DNA from: an uncultured Bacteroidales bacterium
Lineage (GTDB): Bacteria; Bacteroidota; Bacteroidia; Bacteroidales; WCHB1-69
NCBI GenBank assembly: GCA_934699095.1
Contig: CAKUVI010000004.1
Span: 186,001-250,000 of the forward strand
Reading direction: 5' to 3'
DNA: 64,000 bases
The notes under the pieces are model-generated. The model was not told the DNA's origin. It made no database searches and was given only the letters and a program-made list of their open reading frames with translations. A program made the position numbers and the translations under genes. Below are positions 1 through 8,410 of the stretch, in pieces; within the stretch, counting starts at the first letter, position 1; every line of letters begins with the position of its first letter.

Positions 1-1
1 G

Positions 2-1072
2 TGCACTGTGAACGCACTCTCGTTTCCAGGCGGCAAAGGCCCTCAGCTCATCGTTGATGATGGAGGAGATGCCACTCTTTTGATTCATCTCGGTTGCAAA
101 GCCGAAGACGATCCTACTGTGCTTGACGCTGAACCAGAATCTCATGAACAGGCAGTGATTTTCAGTACCTTGAAACAGGTCTTGAAGGAAGATCCTCATC
201 ATTGGCACAATATGGTCAAGGAGATCAAGGGTGTGTCAGAGGAGACCACTACAGGTGTTCACCGTCTTTATCAGATGATGGAACGCGGTGAGTTGCTCTT
301 CCCTGCAATCAATGTCAACGATTCAGTCACAAAATCGAAATTCGACAACAAATATGGCTGTCGTGAGTCTTTGGCCGACGGTATCAAGCGCGCCACCGAT
401 GTGATGGTTGCCGGCAAGGTGGTGGTGGTTTGCGGCTACGGTGATGTGGGCAAAGGATGCGCCCAGGCAATGCGCTCATACGGCGCCCGCGTGATTGTGA
501 CAGAGGTTGACCCTATCTGCGCACTTCAGGCTGCAATGGAAGGTTTCGAGGTGAAAACCGTTGAAGATGCCCTCGACGAAGGCAATATTTATGTCACATG
601 TACCGGTAACTGCGATGTTATCACCGTTGACCATCTTAACAAGATGAAAGACCAGTCTATTGTCTGCAATATCGGTCACTTCGACAATGAGATCCAGGTG
701 AGCGCCTTCGAGGCTCAAAAGAACATCAGCAAGCGCAATATCAAGCCGCAGGTTGATGAGTACATTTTCCCTGACGGGCATTCTATCTTCATTCTTGCTG
801 AAGGCCGTCTTGTAAACCTTGGATGTGCAACCGGTCATCCTTCATTTGTGATGAGTAATTCGTTCACAAACCAGGTTATGGCCCAGTTGGACCTTTGGCA
901 GAACGATTACAAGGTTGGTGTATATAACCTTCCTAAACATCTTGACGAGGAGGTCGCACGTCTTCACCTCGGCAAGATTGGTGTAAAACTCACCACCCTG
1001 ACCCAAAAACAGGCCGATTATATCGGCGTGAAGGTTGAGGGTCCTTTCAAACCAGATTCCTATAGGTACTAA
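2..1072 (+). CDS. ahcY: Adenosylhomocysteinase, 5'-truncated by window edge
   Basis: S-adenosylhomocysteine hydrolase, which splits SAH into adenosine and homocysteine in the activated-methyl cycle. The frame is already open at base 2 and the first readable residues match the conserved family interior (ALSFPGGKGPQLIVDDGGD), so the nominal GTG at base 8 is internal and roughly 110 N-terminal residues lie outside the window. Visible marks are the substrate-site stretch SKFDNKYGCRESL, the NAD-binding loop GYGDVGKG and the C-terminal KPDSYRY, whose Lys and Tyr contact NAD in the neighbouring subunit. The protein is cytosolic. It ends 17 bases before ftsX on the same strand. The family assignment is secure. 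Confidence 0.97.
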   Translation, partial: CTVNALSFPGGKGPQLIVDDGGDATLLIHLGCKAEDDPTVLDAEPESHEQAVIFSTLKQVLKEDPHHWHNMVKEIKGVSEETTTGVHRLYQMMERGELLFPAINVNDSVTKSKFDNKYGCRESLADGIKRATDVMVAGKVVVVCGYGDVGKGCAQAMRSYGARVIVTEVDPICALQAAMEGFEVKTVEDALDEGNIYVTCTGNCDVITVDHLNKMKDQSIVCNIGHFDNEIQVSAFEAQKNISKRNIKPQVDEYIFPDGHSIFILAEGRLVNLGCATGHPSFVMSNSFTNQVMAQLDLWQNDYKVGVYNLPKHLDEEVARLHLGKIGVKLTTLTQKQADYIGVKVEGPFKPDSYRY

Positions 1073-1089
1073 TATTTCATACAATTATC

Positions 1090-1974
1090 ATGGCAAATTA
1101 TCCGGATTCCATCGACAGAATAACGAAGGCTCGGCTAAGGCTCTCGGCTTTTGGCTCTGTGCTCAGTATTGCACTCACGATGTTCTTCATCGGCGCGTTG
1201 TCATTCTTCGCTTTCTTCTCCATGAGATATCTACATAACCTCTCACAAAAAATCGAGGTTGAGGTTCTTTTCTATTCCGATATAAAAGAGGCTGATATTG
1301 ATGCGTTTGAGAAAACCATAAAGCTGAAACCTTATATCGAGTCGTCAAGAGTCTCCTCACGCGAGGAAAACACCCGCACTGCACAACAGATCGTCGGCAG
1401 CAACTTCACTGAAATCATCGCTAACCCGATAAACGCCTCTGTCATAATCAATGTAAACCCGCAGTATGCAAATACTGATTCACTCAATATGATTGCCAAG
1501 GAACTGAAGAAGAATCCTATTGTGCAAGATGTTGACTATCCGGATTTCATAGTCAAATCAATAAGCAATAACTTCAAGAAGATACAGTTGGTTATTCTTA
1601 TTATTTGTGCTGTATTCATGATTATTTCGATGCTTTTAGTGGCTAACAGTGTTCGATTGAACATATATGCCAAGAGATTTAACATCAAGAGTATGCTTCT
1701 TGTAGGTGCTACTCCGAAGTTTGTACGTCGCCCGTTTGTCTATAAAGGACTTTTGCAGGGCGTATGGGGCGGCATAATTGCGGTTGTGGCCCTTGCGCTG
1801 CTTCTGCTCTATGCCAACAATGTGGCCCCCGATTTTGTTGACTTCAGCGCAATGCTCTACATTGTGATTATTTTGTCAGCAATCCTTGTATTCAGTATGC
1901 TCTTTACGATGATAATCTCTGCTATATCGGTTAACCGCTACATACGCATCAACGATGAACGTCTTTATTTGTAA
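1090..1974 (+). CDS. ftsX: Cell division protein FtsX (permease-like)
   Basis: Integral membrane partner of the ATPase FtsE; in many bacteria FtsEX controls peptidoglycan hydrolases at the division site. The 294 residues show the standard FtsX layout: a short cytoplasmic N-terminus, a first membrane span at about 22-46, an extracytoplasmic domain to about 160, then three more spans at about 167-188, 225-243 and 256-282. The motif NSVRLNIYAKR after span 2, followed by KSMLLVGAT, is typical of the family. It is followed by the DUF3098 gene and uppP, a context I recall as usual in Bacteroidetes. ftsE is not adjacent. Confidence 0.9.
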   Translation: MANYPDSIDRITKARLRLSAFGSVLSIALTMFFIGALSFFAFFSMRYLHNLSQKIEVEVLFYSDIKEADIDAFEKTIKLKPYIESSRVSSREENTRTAQQIVGSNFTEIIANPINASVIINVNPQYANTDSLNMIAKELKKNPIVQDVDYPDFIVKSISNNFKKIQLVILIICAVFMIISMLLVANSVRLNIYAKRFNIKSMLLVGATPKFVRRPFVYKGLLQGVWGGIIAVVALALLLLYANNVAPDFVDFSAMLYIVIILSAILVFSMLFTMIISAISVNRYIRINDERLYL

Positions 1975-1995
1975 AATCAATAATTTCAAATATTT

Positions 1996-2271
1996 ATGGC
2001 TTTAAATTCAGATAATCAAATAAATGAAAACAACAAGCGTCCGCCCTTGTTCAGAGCTACGAACTACATTCTCATGGGTGTGGGCGTGCTTCTGCTTATC
2101 ATAGGTTATATATGCCTGAGCGGTGGAAAGGTTCCTGACGATGTCTTCGACGGTGAAATATTCAACACACGCCGTATTGTGGTGGCCCCGATTCTTATTT
2201 TTCTCGGTCTGCTTACCGAAGTTGTGGCCATCATGTGGCGCCCAAGAATCAAGAAAAACGATAAAGAGTAG
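1996..2271 (+). CDS. DUF3098 family small membrane protein
   Basis: A 91-residue protein with a hydrophilic N-terminus and two membrane spans at about residues 24-44 (YILMGVGVLLLIIGYICL) and 61-81 (IVVAPILIFLGLLTEVVAIMW). Size, topology and position between ftsX and uppP fit DUF3098, a Bacteroidetes family of unknown function. Its stop lies three bases before the uppP start, so the two are probably cotranscribed. The context suggests a link to envelope growth or division, but nothing in the sequence shows a catalytic role. Confidence 0.8.
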   Translation: MALNSDNQINENNKRPPLFRATNYILMGVGVLLLIIGYICLSGGKVPDDVFDGEIFNTRRIVVAPILIFLGLLTEVVAIMWRPRIKKNDKE

Positions 2272-2274
2272 GCA

Positions 2275-3099
2275 ATGAGCTGGTTACAAGCTGTTGTTTT
2301 GGGCATAGTGCAGGGTTTGACCGAATTTCTGCCAGTGAGCAGCAGCGGTCATCTTACCATATTGTCGCACTTTTTCGGATTGGAGGGAGAATCAAATCTC
2401 ACTATGATTGTGATTCTCCATGTTGCAACTGTGTTGAGCACCCTTGTAGTCCTCTGGAAGGAGATAGTGTGGATTTTCAAGGATCTTTTTGCCCGCCAGT
2501 CGTGGAAAAGCTATTCCGGCCTTAACGAAGGCACACGCTATGCCATCAATATCCTCATCTCTATGATACCAGTAGGAATTGTAGGGGTGTTTTTCAAGGA
2601 TGCGGTGGAAGAAATCTTCGGTTCAGGACTCCTTATAGTGGGAATCATGCTTTTGGTGACAGCAACACTGCTTGCCTTCTCATATTTTGCAAAACCACGT
2701 CAGAAAGAGGAAATATCGCCACTTAATGCTTTTATCATCGGACTCGGACAAGCGGTGGCTGTTTTGCCTGGACTTTCGCGCTCGGGAACAACCATTGCAA
2801 CTGGCTTGTTACTCGGTAACAAGAAGGAAAAGATGGCACAATTCTCGTTTCTGATGGTGATTCCGCCAGTGTTGGGCGAGGCTTTGCTGGATGTTATCGA
2901 TATCGCCGGACAAGGGTTCTCTACCGCCATGAGCGGACTTTCACCGGTGGCTCTTGTGGCTGGTTTCATCGCTGCCTTCGTGACAGGTTGCGCAGCCTGC
3001 AAGTGGATGATTAACATCGTGAAACGCGGCAAATTGATATGGTTCGCGGTTTATTGCTTTATAGTGGGTGTTCTGGCCATTGTAAGCAGTTGCCTGTGA
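2275..3099 (+). CDS. uppP: Undecaprenyl-diphosphatase UppP/BacA
   Basis: Membrane phosphatase that converts undecaprenyl diphosphate to the monophosphate, recycling the lipid carrier for peptidoglycan and surface glycans. At 274 residues it has normal length. The two family motifs are intact: QGLTEFLPVSSSGHL near the N-terminus (Glu17, Ser22-24, His26) and GLSRSGTTIATG at about 164-175. About eight hydrophobic segments are visible. It sits directly behind the DUF3098 gene. In many relatives truB follows; here a FISUMP surface-protein gene lies between them. Confidence 0.95.
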   Translation: MSWLQAVVLGIVQGLTEFLPVSSSGHLTILSHFFGLEGESNLTMIVILHVATVLSTLVVLWKEIVWIFKDLFARQSWKSYSGLNEGTRYAINILISMIPVGIVGVFFKDAVEEIFGSGLLIVGIMLLVTATLLAFSYFAKPRQKEEISPLNAFIIGLGQAVAVLPGLSRSGTTIATGLLLGNKKEKMAQFSFLMVIPPVLGEALLDVIDIAGQGFSTAMSGLSPVALVAGFIAAFVTGCAACKWMINIVKRGKLIWFAVYCFIVGVLAIVSSCL

Positions 3100-3146
3100 T
3101 ATTATAAAGTAGTCTTTCAATATAAACTTCTGCTATGGACTCTGTT

Positions 3147-4526
3147 ATGAAAATACCCGTTTTATTGGCTTTTTTGTCTGTTGTATTTTTCTCTTTTGGA
3201 CAAAATGTGACATTTGATTTCGTCGCAAAGGATACTACAGAACAATATGTTCCTTTACAATATATTGTTGTTGAGAATGTTACGAAAGGATGGAGAGATA
3301 CTTTGCTGTGGCCAGAGACAACAATTGTACTTGAAGACCATACCGGTTTGCAAGACCATGCATCAAATGGAGGATTGTCATTGTCTCAAAACGTCCCTAA
3401 CCCATTCTATTCTACAACGGCAGTGAATATGTCATTGCCCGAAGACGGCAGTGTGATTGCAGAGTTGACAGACATTAATGGCAAAAGCCTCGCTGTAAGA
3501 AAGTTTGATGGTATGCATGCTGGTTTGCACGCACTCCGAATTTCAGTTTCCAAAGATGGGGTTTATTTCTTGAAGGTAGCTCAAAACGGCTCCTATTCCA
3601 CTGTGAAAATGGTGGGCCGCGGCGGCGCCCGCAACAATATTGAATATTTCGGGTGTTTGAATCAAAACGCTAAAAGTGGAGGCAACAACAGCAAAGACGG
3701 CATCCATCAATTTGAAATTGGCGATATGATGACATTTACCGGCTATGCACAGATTAACGGTCAAATTTGCACTTCAATGGTTGTGAGCCAACAAGCACTG
3801 TCAAGTCAGGTAATCACTTTGTATTTCCCAGCTGTGATGGGCGGCTCTGCGGCTGTCTCATGTCCGAACGAACCAATTGTCATTGATATTGACGGAAATA
3901 TATATAACACTGTTTTGATAGGACAACAATGCTGGATGAAAGAGAACCTTCGCGTCACAAGGTACTCTGACGGAACATTCATTCCGACGGGTGGTCTTGA
4001 CGACACTATCGCTCATCGTTATTTTCCAAACAACAACTCCTCGATAGTGGCCACATACGGCTACATTTACAACTGGGCGGCTGCAACAGGTGTAGGCTCG
4101 TATGGAGATTCTGTTCCGGATCATATGCAGGGAATATGTCCTTCCGGATGGCATCTGCCGGATGATAGCGAATGGTACGGACTTGTTGATTTCCTAAAAA
4201 CCCAGGATGAATATTGGTGTGACAGCAATAGCAATAATGTTGCAAAATCACTTGCCTCAACAATAGGCTGGGCTCAGAGTATTGGCAATTGCAATGTGGG
4301 CACAAATCCATCCGCCAATAATGCCACTGGTTTTTCAGCATTTCCCGCTGGACGTATGTATTATACTCTATATCAATCTTTTACAGGAAATGCGTCTTTT
4401 TGGAGTGCAACAGAGGACATAAACGATTCGGCGCATTTTTTTACGTTAGGTTACACTTCACCATCAGTGACCAAATACAACGCACACAAATCTGAAGGCA
4501 ATTCTGTCAGATGTCTGCGTGATTGA
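3147..4526 (+). CDS. Secreted FISUMP-domain protein with internal sorting-like module
   Basis: Predicted surface or secreted protein of unknown function. An ATG at 3135 is possible, but the one at 3147 gives a clean signal peptide (MKIPVLLAFLSVVFFSFGQ) and is preferred. Counting from 3135, residues 81-161 resemble a T9SS type A sorting domain: a PNPF motif, alternating strands, a DINGK turn and a DGVYFLKV strand. That module is normally the extreme C-terminus. Here it is followed by about 300 more residues ending in a FISUMP domain (about 251-462) with the hallmark IGQQCWMKENL and the terminal SVRCLRD. The gene lies between uppP and truB. The function of FISUMP domains is unknown. Confidence 0.8.
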   Translation: MKIPVLLAFLSVVFFSFGQNVTFDFVAKDTTEQYVPLQYIVVENVTKGWRDTLLWPETTIVLEDHTGLQDHASNGGLSLSQNVPNPFYSTTAVNMSLPEDGSVIAELTDINGKSLAVRKFDGMHAGLHALRISVSKDGVYFLKVAQNGSYSTVKMVGRGGARNNIEYFGCLNQNAKSGGNNSKDGIHQFEIGDMMTFTGYAQINGQICTSMVVSQQALSSQVITLYFPAVMGGSAAVSCPNEPIVIDIDGNIYNTVLIGQQCWMKENLRVTRYSDGTFIPTGGLDDTIAHRYFPNNNSSIVATYGYIYNWAAATGVGSYGDSVPDHMQGICPSGWHLPDDSEWYGLVDFLKTQDEYWCDSNSNNVAKSLASTIGWAQSIGNCNVGTNPSANNATGFSAFPAGRMYYTLYQSFTGNASFWSATEDINDSAHFFTLGYTSPSVTKYNAHKSEGNSVRCLRD

Positions 4527-4557
4527 TCGTTTTTAGATTAAACCTTTGCCGTCAATT

Positions 4558-5268
4558 ATGATAAAAAAAATGGTTCATGACGTTACCTTCGATTTTCCGG
4601 ATTTGAATATAAATCCTGAAGGAGACCTTTTGTTGATAGACAAGCCTTACAAGTGTACTTCTTTCGATGTGGTCGGGAAGATTCGCAGGCAGGTGCAACG
4701 AGCTGCGAATAAGAAGGTTAAGGTCGGACATGCAGGCACTCTCGATCCGTTAGCCACAGGCCTTCTGATAATCTGTGTGGGCAAAATGACAAAGCAGGTT
4801 GACGCAATTCAGGCACAGGAAAAGACATACACAGGCACTTTTATGATGGGTGCCACCACCCCGAGTTTTGATTTGGAAAAACCTGTTGATGCTGAATTCC
4901 CGTACGCTCACATAACTCTTGAAAACACTGTAAACGCAGCAAAATCGTTCATCGGCGAAATTGAGCAGGTGCCGCCAATGTTCTCTGCGGTGAAACACCA
5001 GGGCGAGCGTTCATACGAGATAGCTCGGCGCGGCGATGAGGCGCAACTGTCGGCAAAAAAAGTCAATGTTTATGAGTTTGGGATTACTCGTTTTGAACTT
5101 CCTGAAATAGATTTCAGGATTCGTTGCTCCAAGGGTACATACATACGGGCTATCGCACGCGATTTTGGCAGATTATTGAACAGTGGAGCTCATCTCTCTT
5201 CACTACGACGGACTAATATCGGATGTTTTAACGTCAATGACGCCATTAAACCGATTATCACTGAGTAG
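4558..5268 (+). CDS. truB: tRNA pseudouridine(55) synthase TruB
   Basis: Makes pseudouridine 55 in the T-loop of tRNAs. The catalytic motif GHAGTLDPLATGLL is intact, with the nucleophilic Asp at residue 63 counted from the ATG at 4558. The N-terminal LLLIDKPYKCTSFDVV and the later CSKGTYIRAIARDFG are also characteristic. A TTG at 4546 could extend the protein by four residues and an ATG at 4570 could shorten it; 4558 is the best first ATG. About 236 residues is short next to E. coli TruB but, as I recall, normal in Bacteroidetes, which lack part of the C-terminal extension. Confidence 0.94.
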   Translation: MIKKMVHDVTFDFPDLNINPEGDLLLIDKPYKCTSFDVVGKIRRQVQRAANKKVKVGHAGTLDPLATGLLIICVGKMTKQVDAIQAQEKTYTGTFMMGATTPSFDLEKPVDAEFPYAHITLENTVNAAKSFIGEIEQVPPMFSAVKHQGERSYEIARRGDEAQLSAKKVNVYEFGITRFELPEIDFRIRCSKGTYIRAIARDFGRLLNSGAHLSSLRRTNIGCFNVNDAIKPIITE

Positions 5269-5298
5269 TTTTTAGTCTTCATTTTTCACATTTTTACT

Positions 5299-6825
5299 AT
5301 GGGTGTTGTAATCAAACAGAGTATCAGAGGAACGATTGTCAATTATGCCGGCATAGTGATCGGATTTCTGACCACGTTTTTCGTGCTCACAGCATACTTG
5401 ACACAGAAAGAGGTCGGCCTGACACGTATGATGGTTGATGCGGCTATTCTGTTTGCAAGTTTTGCCCAACTCGGCACAAGCTCGTCGATTATAAGATTTT
5501 TCCCTTTCTTCAAGGATGAAGACCAGAAACATCATGGCTTCTTTTTCTGGACCCTCGTGATTCCTATAGTGGGCTTTTTCGTATTCCTCTTAGTCGAAAA
5601 ACTACTTCACGGGATTATTGTTGACACCTTCTCGGAAAAATCAGAACTCTTCGTTAACTATTACAGATTTGTCTTCCCGTTGTCGCTTTTTATGCTCTAT
5701 CAGACAGTTTTTGAAGCCAATGCCAATGTTCTGATGAGAATAGTAGTGCCCAAAATGGTGCGTGAAGTGGGCGTGCGCTTGGGCCTCCTTATTGCTTATA
5801 TCCTTTATGGATACTTGCATGTGATAAGTCTGGACGGACTCGTCGTGGCCTTTTGTATCGTCTATTTTTTGGCAGCATTAGTCGATTTTTTCTATTTGCT
5901 TACACTTGGAAAAATATCCTTCAAGCCGGATTTTTCTATCATCACAAAGCCGTTGCTCAAAGATTTTCTGTTCTATACGCTCTTTCTTCTGTTGAACGCC
6001 ATCACTGTGAATGTTATGCCGCTTCTCAACACTTTCTTTGTGAGCGCGGGGATGGGACTGACGTTCACGGGCATTTACGCTATCGCCAACTATATAGCAA
6101 CTGTCATTGAGGTTCCTAACCGTTCCTTGAACGCCATTGTCCAGCCAAACATTTCGGAATCCATCAAAAATTGTGATTTCAACCAGGCTGCACATCTATG
6201 CAAGTCGGTGTCCCTGCACCTGATGCTTTCAAGCGGTATTATTTTTTTCCTTATTTGGATTAATATAGATGTTCTTTTCAATATTTTGCCTAACGGGGCA
6301 AACTATGAAGCGGGAAAGAGCGTTGTTTTCATACTCGGTGTTGCCAAATTCTTCAATTCCACGATGTTTGTGGGCTCCAGCGTGCTTAATTATTCCAAAT
6401 ATTACTATTGGTCGCTGGTTTTCACAATTGCCCTTACCGTATCGGCAATAGTCTTGAATGTCGTTTTAATTCCGAGATTTGGAATGAACGGTGCCGCCAT
6501 GTCGCACCTTTTGTCATACCTTGTTTACTACATCTGTCTGCTATTAATTGTAAAATTAAAGCTGAATATCAATATTTTTTCGCTTTCTCATCTGAAGGTT
6601 GTATTCTTGTTGGCTGGGTTGTGGGTGTTGGAAGGATTGTGGATGGTTACTGTACACAAACTAATTGTGATGATTCCGGTCAATAATATGATAACCGACA
6701 TTGTGGACGCAGTCTTAAAGACAGCATCATTATGGTTGATTGCTGTGTATGTGTCTTACAAATGGAAGATTTCAGCTGAGGTTAATATGTTGATAGAGAA
6801 GGTGTTCAGGATAAAGAAGAGATAG
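5299..6825 (+). CDS. Oligosaccharide flippase family membrane protein (Wzx/MVF-like)
   Basis: A 508-residue polytopic membrane protein with about 14 hydrophobic segments and few long loops. It begins with GTIVNYAGIVIGFLTTFFV, the usual first helix of polysaccharide transporters of the MATE/MOP superfamily. Family members flip lipid-linked oligosaccharides or lipid II-like intermediates across the inner membrane. No glycosyltransferase genes are adjacent, so the substrate cannot be inferred. It follows truB by 30 bases. Its last 20 bases overlap the convergent phosphatase gene, leaving no room for a separate terminator. Confidence 0.85.
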   Translation: MGVVIKQSIRGTIVNYAGIVIGFLTTFFVLTAYLTQKEVGLTRMMVDAAILFASFAQLGTSSSIIRFFPFFKDEDQKHHGFFFWTLVIPIVGFFVFLLVEKLLHGIIVDTFSEKSELFVNYYRFVFPLSLFMLYQTVFEANANVLMRIVVPKMVREVGVRLGLLIAYILYGYLHVISLDGLVVAFCIVYFLAALVDFFYLLTLGKISFKPDFSIITKPLLKDFLFYTLFLLLNAITVNVMPLLNTFFVSAGMGLTFTGIYAIANYIATVIEVPNRSLNAIVQPNISESIKNCDFNQAAHLCKSVSLHLMLSSGIIFFLIWINIDVLFNILPNGANYEAGKSVVFILGVAKFFNSTMFVGSSVLNYSKYYYWSLVFTIALTVSAIVLNVVLIPRFGMNGAAMSHLLSYLVYYICLLLIVKLKLNINIFSLSHLKVVFLLAGLWVLEGLWMVTVHKLIVMIPVNNMITDIVDAVLKTASLWLIAVYVSYKWKISAEVNMLIEKVFRIKKR

Positions 6826-7264
6826 AGTCAAGGAATCCGTCGCACCCGCGCTGCACGTCTTCCCAAGTCTGCTGAAAGTCTCTTGTGTACCAAGGGTCGG
6901 CCACGTCGCGCCGGGTGTCCGTATAGTCCATAAGCATAGATATCTTGTTTTCGGAGTCTTCGCCGATGATACGTTTGAGATTGCGCAGATTGTTGTTGTC
7001 CATAGCTATGATGTAGTCGTAGTATGCATAGTCGTTGCGGGTGATTTGCCGTGCGGTTTTGCCTTTGCAGGAGATTCCGTGGCTGTGCAGCAGTTCTCTT
7101 ACGGGCGGATAGACGGGATTTCCGATCTCTTCCGTGCTGGTGGCGGCAGAGGCAATTTCGAATCTGTCGGCAATGCCCAAATTTGCGACTTTCTGTTTCA
7201 GGACAAATTCAGCCATAGGACTGCGGCAGATGTTGCCGTGGCAGATAAACAGTACTTTAATCAT
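6806..7264 (-). CDS. Low-molecular-weight protein-tyrosine phosphatase
   Basis: Cytosolic cysteine phosphatase of 152 residues. The P-loop CHGNICRS gives the CX5R signature with nucleophile Cys8 and Arg14. The general acid lies in ADPWYTRDF (Asp123). Relatives often dephosphorylate tyrosine kinases that control capsule or exopolysaccharide export, but no such kinase lies in this window. It starts inside the end of the upstream lytic transglycosylase gene (8-base overlap), so the two are translationally linked. Its 3' end overlaps the convergent flippase gene by 20 bases. Confidence 0.93.
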   Translation of the reverse strand: MIKVLFICHGNICRSPMAEFVLKQKVANLGIADRFEIASAATSTEEIGNPVYPPVRELLHSHGISCKGKTARQITRNDYAYYDYIIAMDNNNLRNLKRIIGEDSENKISMLMDYTDTRRDVADPWYTRDFQQTWEDVQRGCDGFLDSISSLS

Positions 7265-8255
7265 GATTTTCGGTGTTTATTTCTTTAGTGCCTATATTCA
7301 AATAAGGGTTTTCGCAGTGTTTGAAGAGATTGCGGTAGTTTTCTTTTGATTTTTTTGGGATTTCTATTTGGTATGATTTACCAGATGTTACGGTAAGTCT
7401 GTTGTTTTTAATCCAAGGGTTGAGGTTTCTGATTTCACGGTATGTCACATTATGTTCTTCAGCGAATCTTGGCAGACTGGGTATTGTAGTGTTGACAGTG
7501 ATTTTCTTGGTTTCCACAGGGTGGTACATTTGCGCAGGGCAGAGTTTAATTCCGTATGATTGTGGGTTTTCGAAAATAAGTTTGAAGGCGAGTATGCGAT
7601 AGACGTATCTTGAAGTTTCGGAATTGAGCCAGAGGTCGTAGTATGATTGTTTTTGTTGGTCATCGACGGCATTTTGCAGACCGCCTTCGCCGCGGTTGTA
7701 GGCTGCTGCCGCCATTGTCCAGCTGCCAAACTGAGTTTTCAGTTTCTTGATAAAGCGGCACGCGGCGCGGGTGGATTTCTCTATGTTACATCTTTCATCA
7801 ACGTCATTGGAGACTTCCAATCCGTAGATTTTTGCAGTTGAGGGTATGAACTGCCAGTAGCCTCCCGCACCCGCTGGTGATGTCGCGTTTTCCAAGCCGC
7901 TCTCTGCAACACATAGATATTTGAAATCATCCGGAACCCCCTCCTCTTTAAGAATCTTCTCAATCACAGGAAAGTATCTGCTGGAAAGTTTAAGAATCCG
8001 AAGGGTTTTTGAGTGCTGATAGCAATTTATGATCAGCTCGCGGTCCAAGGCTTCGTAAACATAGTAAATGTCTAAAGGAACAGTCTCGCCTGCAAACTGC
8101 ATCTCGGTTGGTACTGGAGGTGAGGTTATGGTGCTTTCAAAGTTATACTTTATAGGTTCATGTTCGTATTTCTCTTTCGTCACAGCCCAGCAACATGTAC
8201 CAATTAGTATGATTGCTGACAGACAGATAGTTATGATAACTATGTTTTTTTTCAT
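7257..8255 (-). CDS. Lytic murein transglycosylase, SLT family
   Basis: Predicted envelope enzyme that cleaves peptidoglycan glycan strands to 1,6-anhydro ends. It has an N-terminal membrane anchor or signal (NIVIITICLSAIILIGTCCW), a GPPD-like entry segment, and the SLT motif AESGLENATSPAGAGGYWQF with catalytic Glu118. AAAAYNRGEGGL is the second conserved box. The C-terminus (about 260-310) reads like one degenerate LysM unit (YREIRNLNPWI). At 332 residues it is shorter than MltD. The promoter at 8275-8305 drives this gene and the overlapping phosphatase gene. Confidence 0.9.
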   Translation of the reverse strand: MKKNIVIITICLSAIILIGTCCWAVTKEKYEHEPIKYNFESTITSPPVPTEMQFAGETVPLDIYYVYEALDRELIINCYQHSKTLRILKLSSRYFPVIEKILKEEGVPDDFKYLCVAESGLENATSPAGAGGYWQFIPSTAKIYGLEVSNDVDERCNIEKSTRAACRFIKKLKTQFGSWTMAAAAYNRGEGGLQNAVDDQQKQSYYDLWLNSETSRYVYRILAFKLIFENPQSYGIKLCPAQMYHPVETKKITVNTTIPSLPRFAEEHNVTYREIRNLNPWIKNNRLTVTSGKSYQIEIPKKSKENYRNLFKHCENPYLNIGTKEINTENHD

Positions 8256-8274
8256 GCTTTTTTTTATTTATTTG

Positions 8275-8305
8275 CAAAGATACTATAATTTCTACCAAAG
8301 ACAAA
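8275..8305 (-). promoter_or_regulatory. Bacteroidetes-type promoter for the transglycosylase/phosphatase pair
   Basis: On the minus strand, TTTG (plus 8302-8305) is followed after a 19-base spacer by TATCTTTG (plus 8275-8282). This matches both boxes of the Bacteroidetes housekeeping consensus TTTG-N19-21-TAnnTTTG. The gap to the start codon at 8255 is short. Confidence 0.75.
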
Positions 8306-8374
8306 TTAGTTTTGCAATAATAAATTTTATAAGATAATACTTTCAGAAACTGTCAAAATCTACAATTATTTGTG

Positions 8375-8382
8375 TATCTTTG
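8375..8382 (+). promoter_or_regulatory. -7 box of the phosphotransacylase promoter
   Basis: TATCTTTG matches the TAnnTTTG consensus 29 bases before the ATG at 8411. It lies inside the open frame that begins at GTG 8372, which argues against that upstream start. The matching -33 box is weak. Confidence 0.7.
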
Positions 8383-8410
8383 CAGTTTGAAACAAAAAAA
8401 ACGTAAGATT

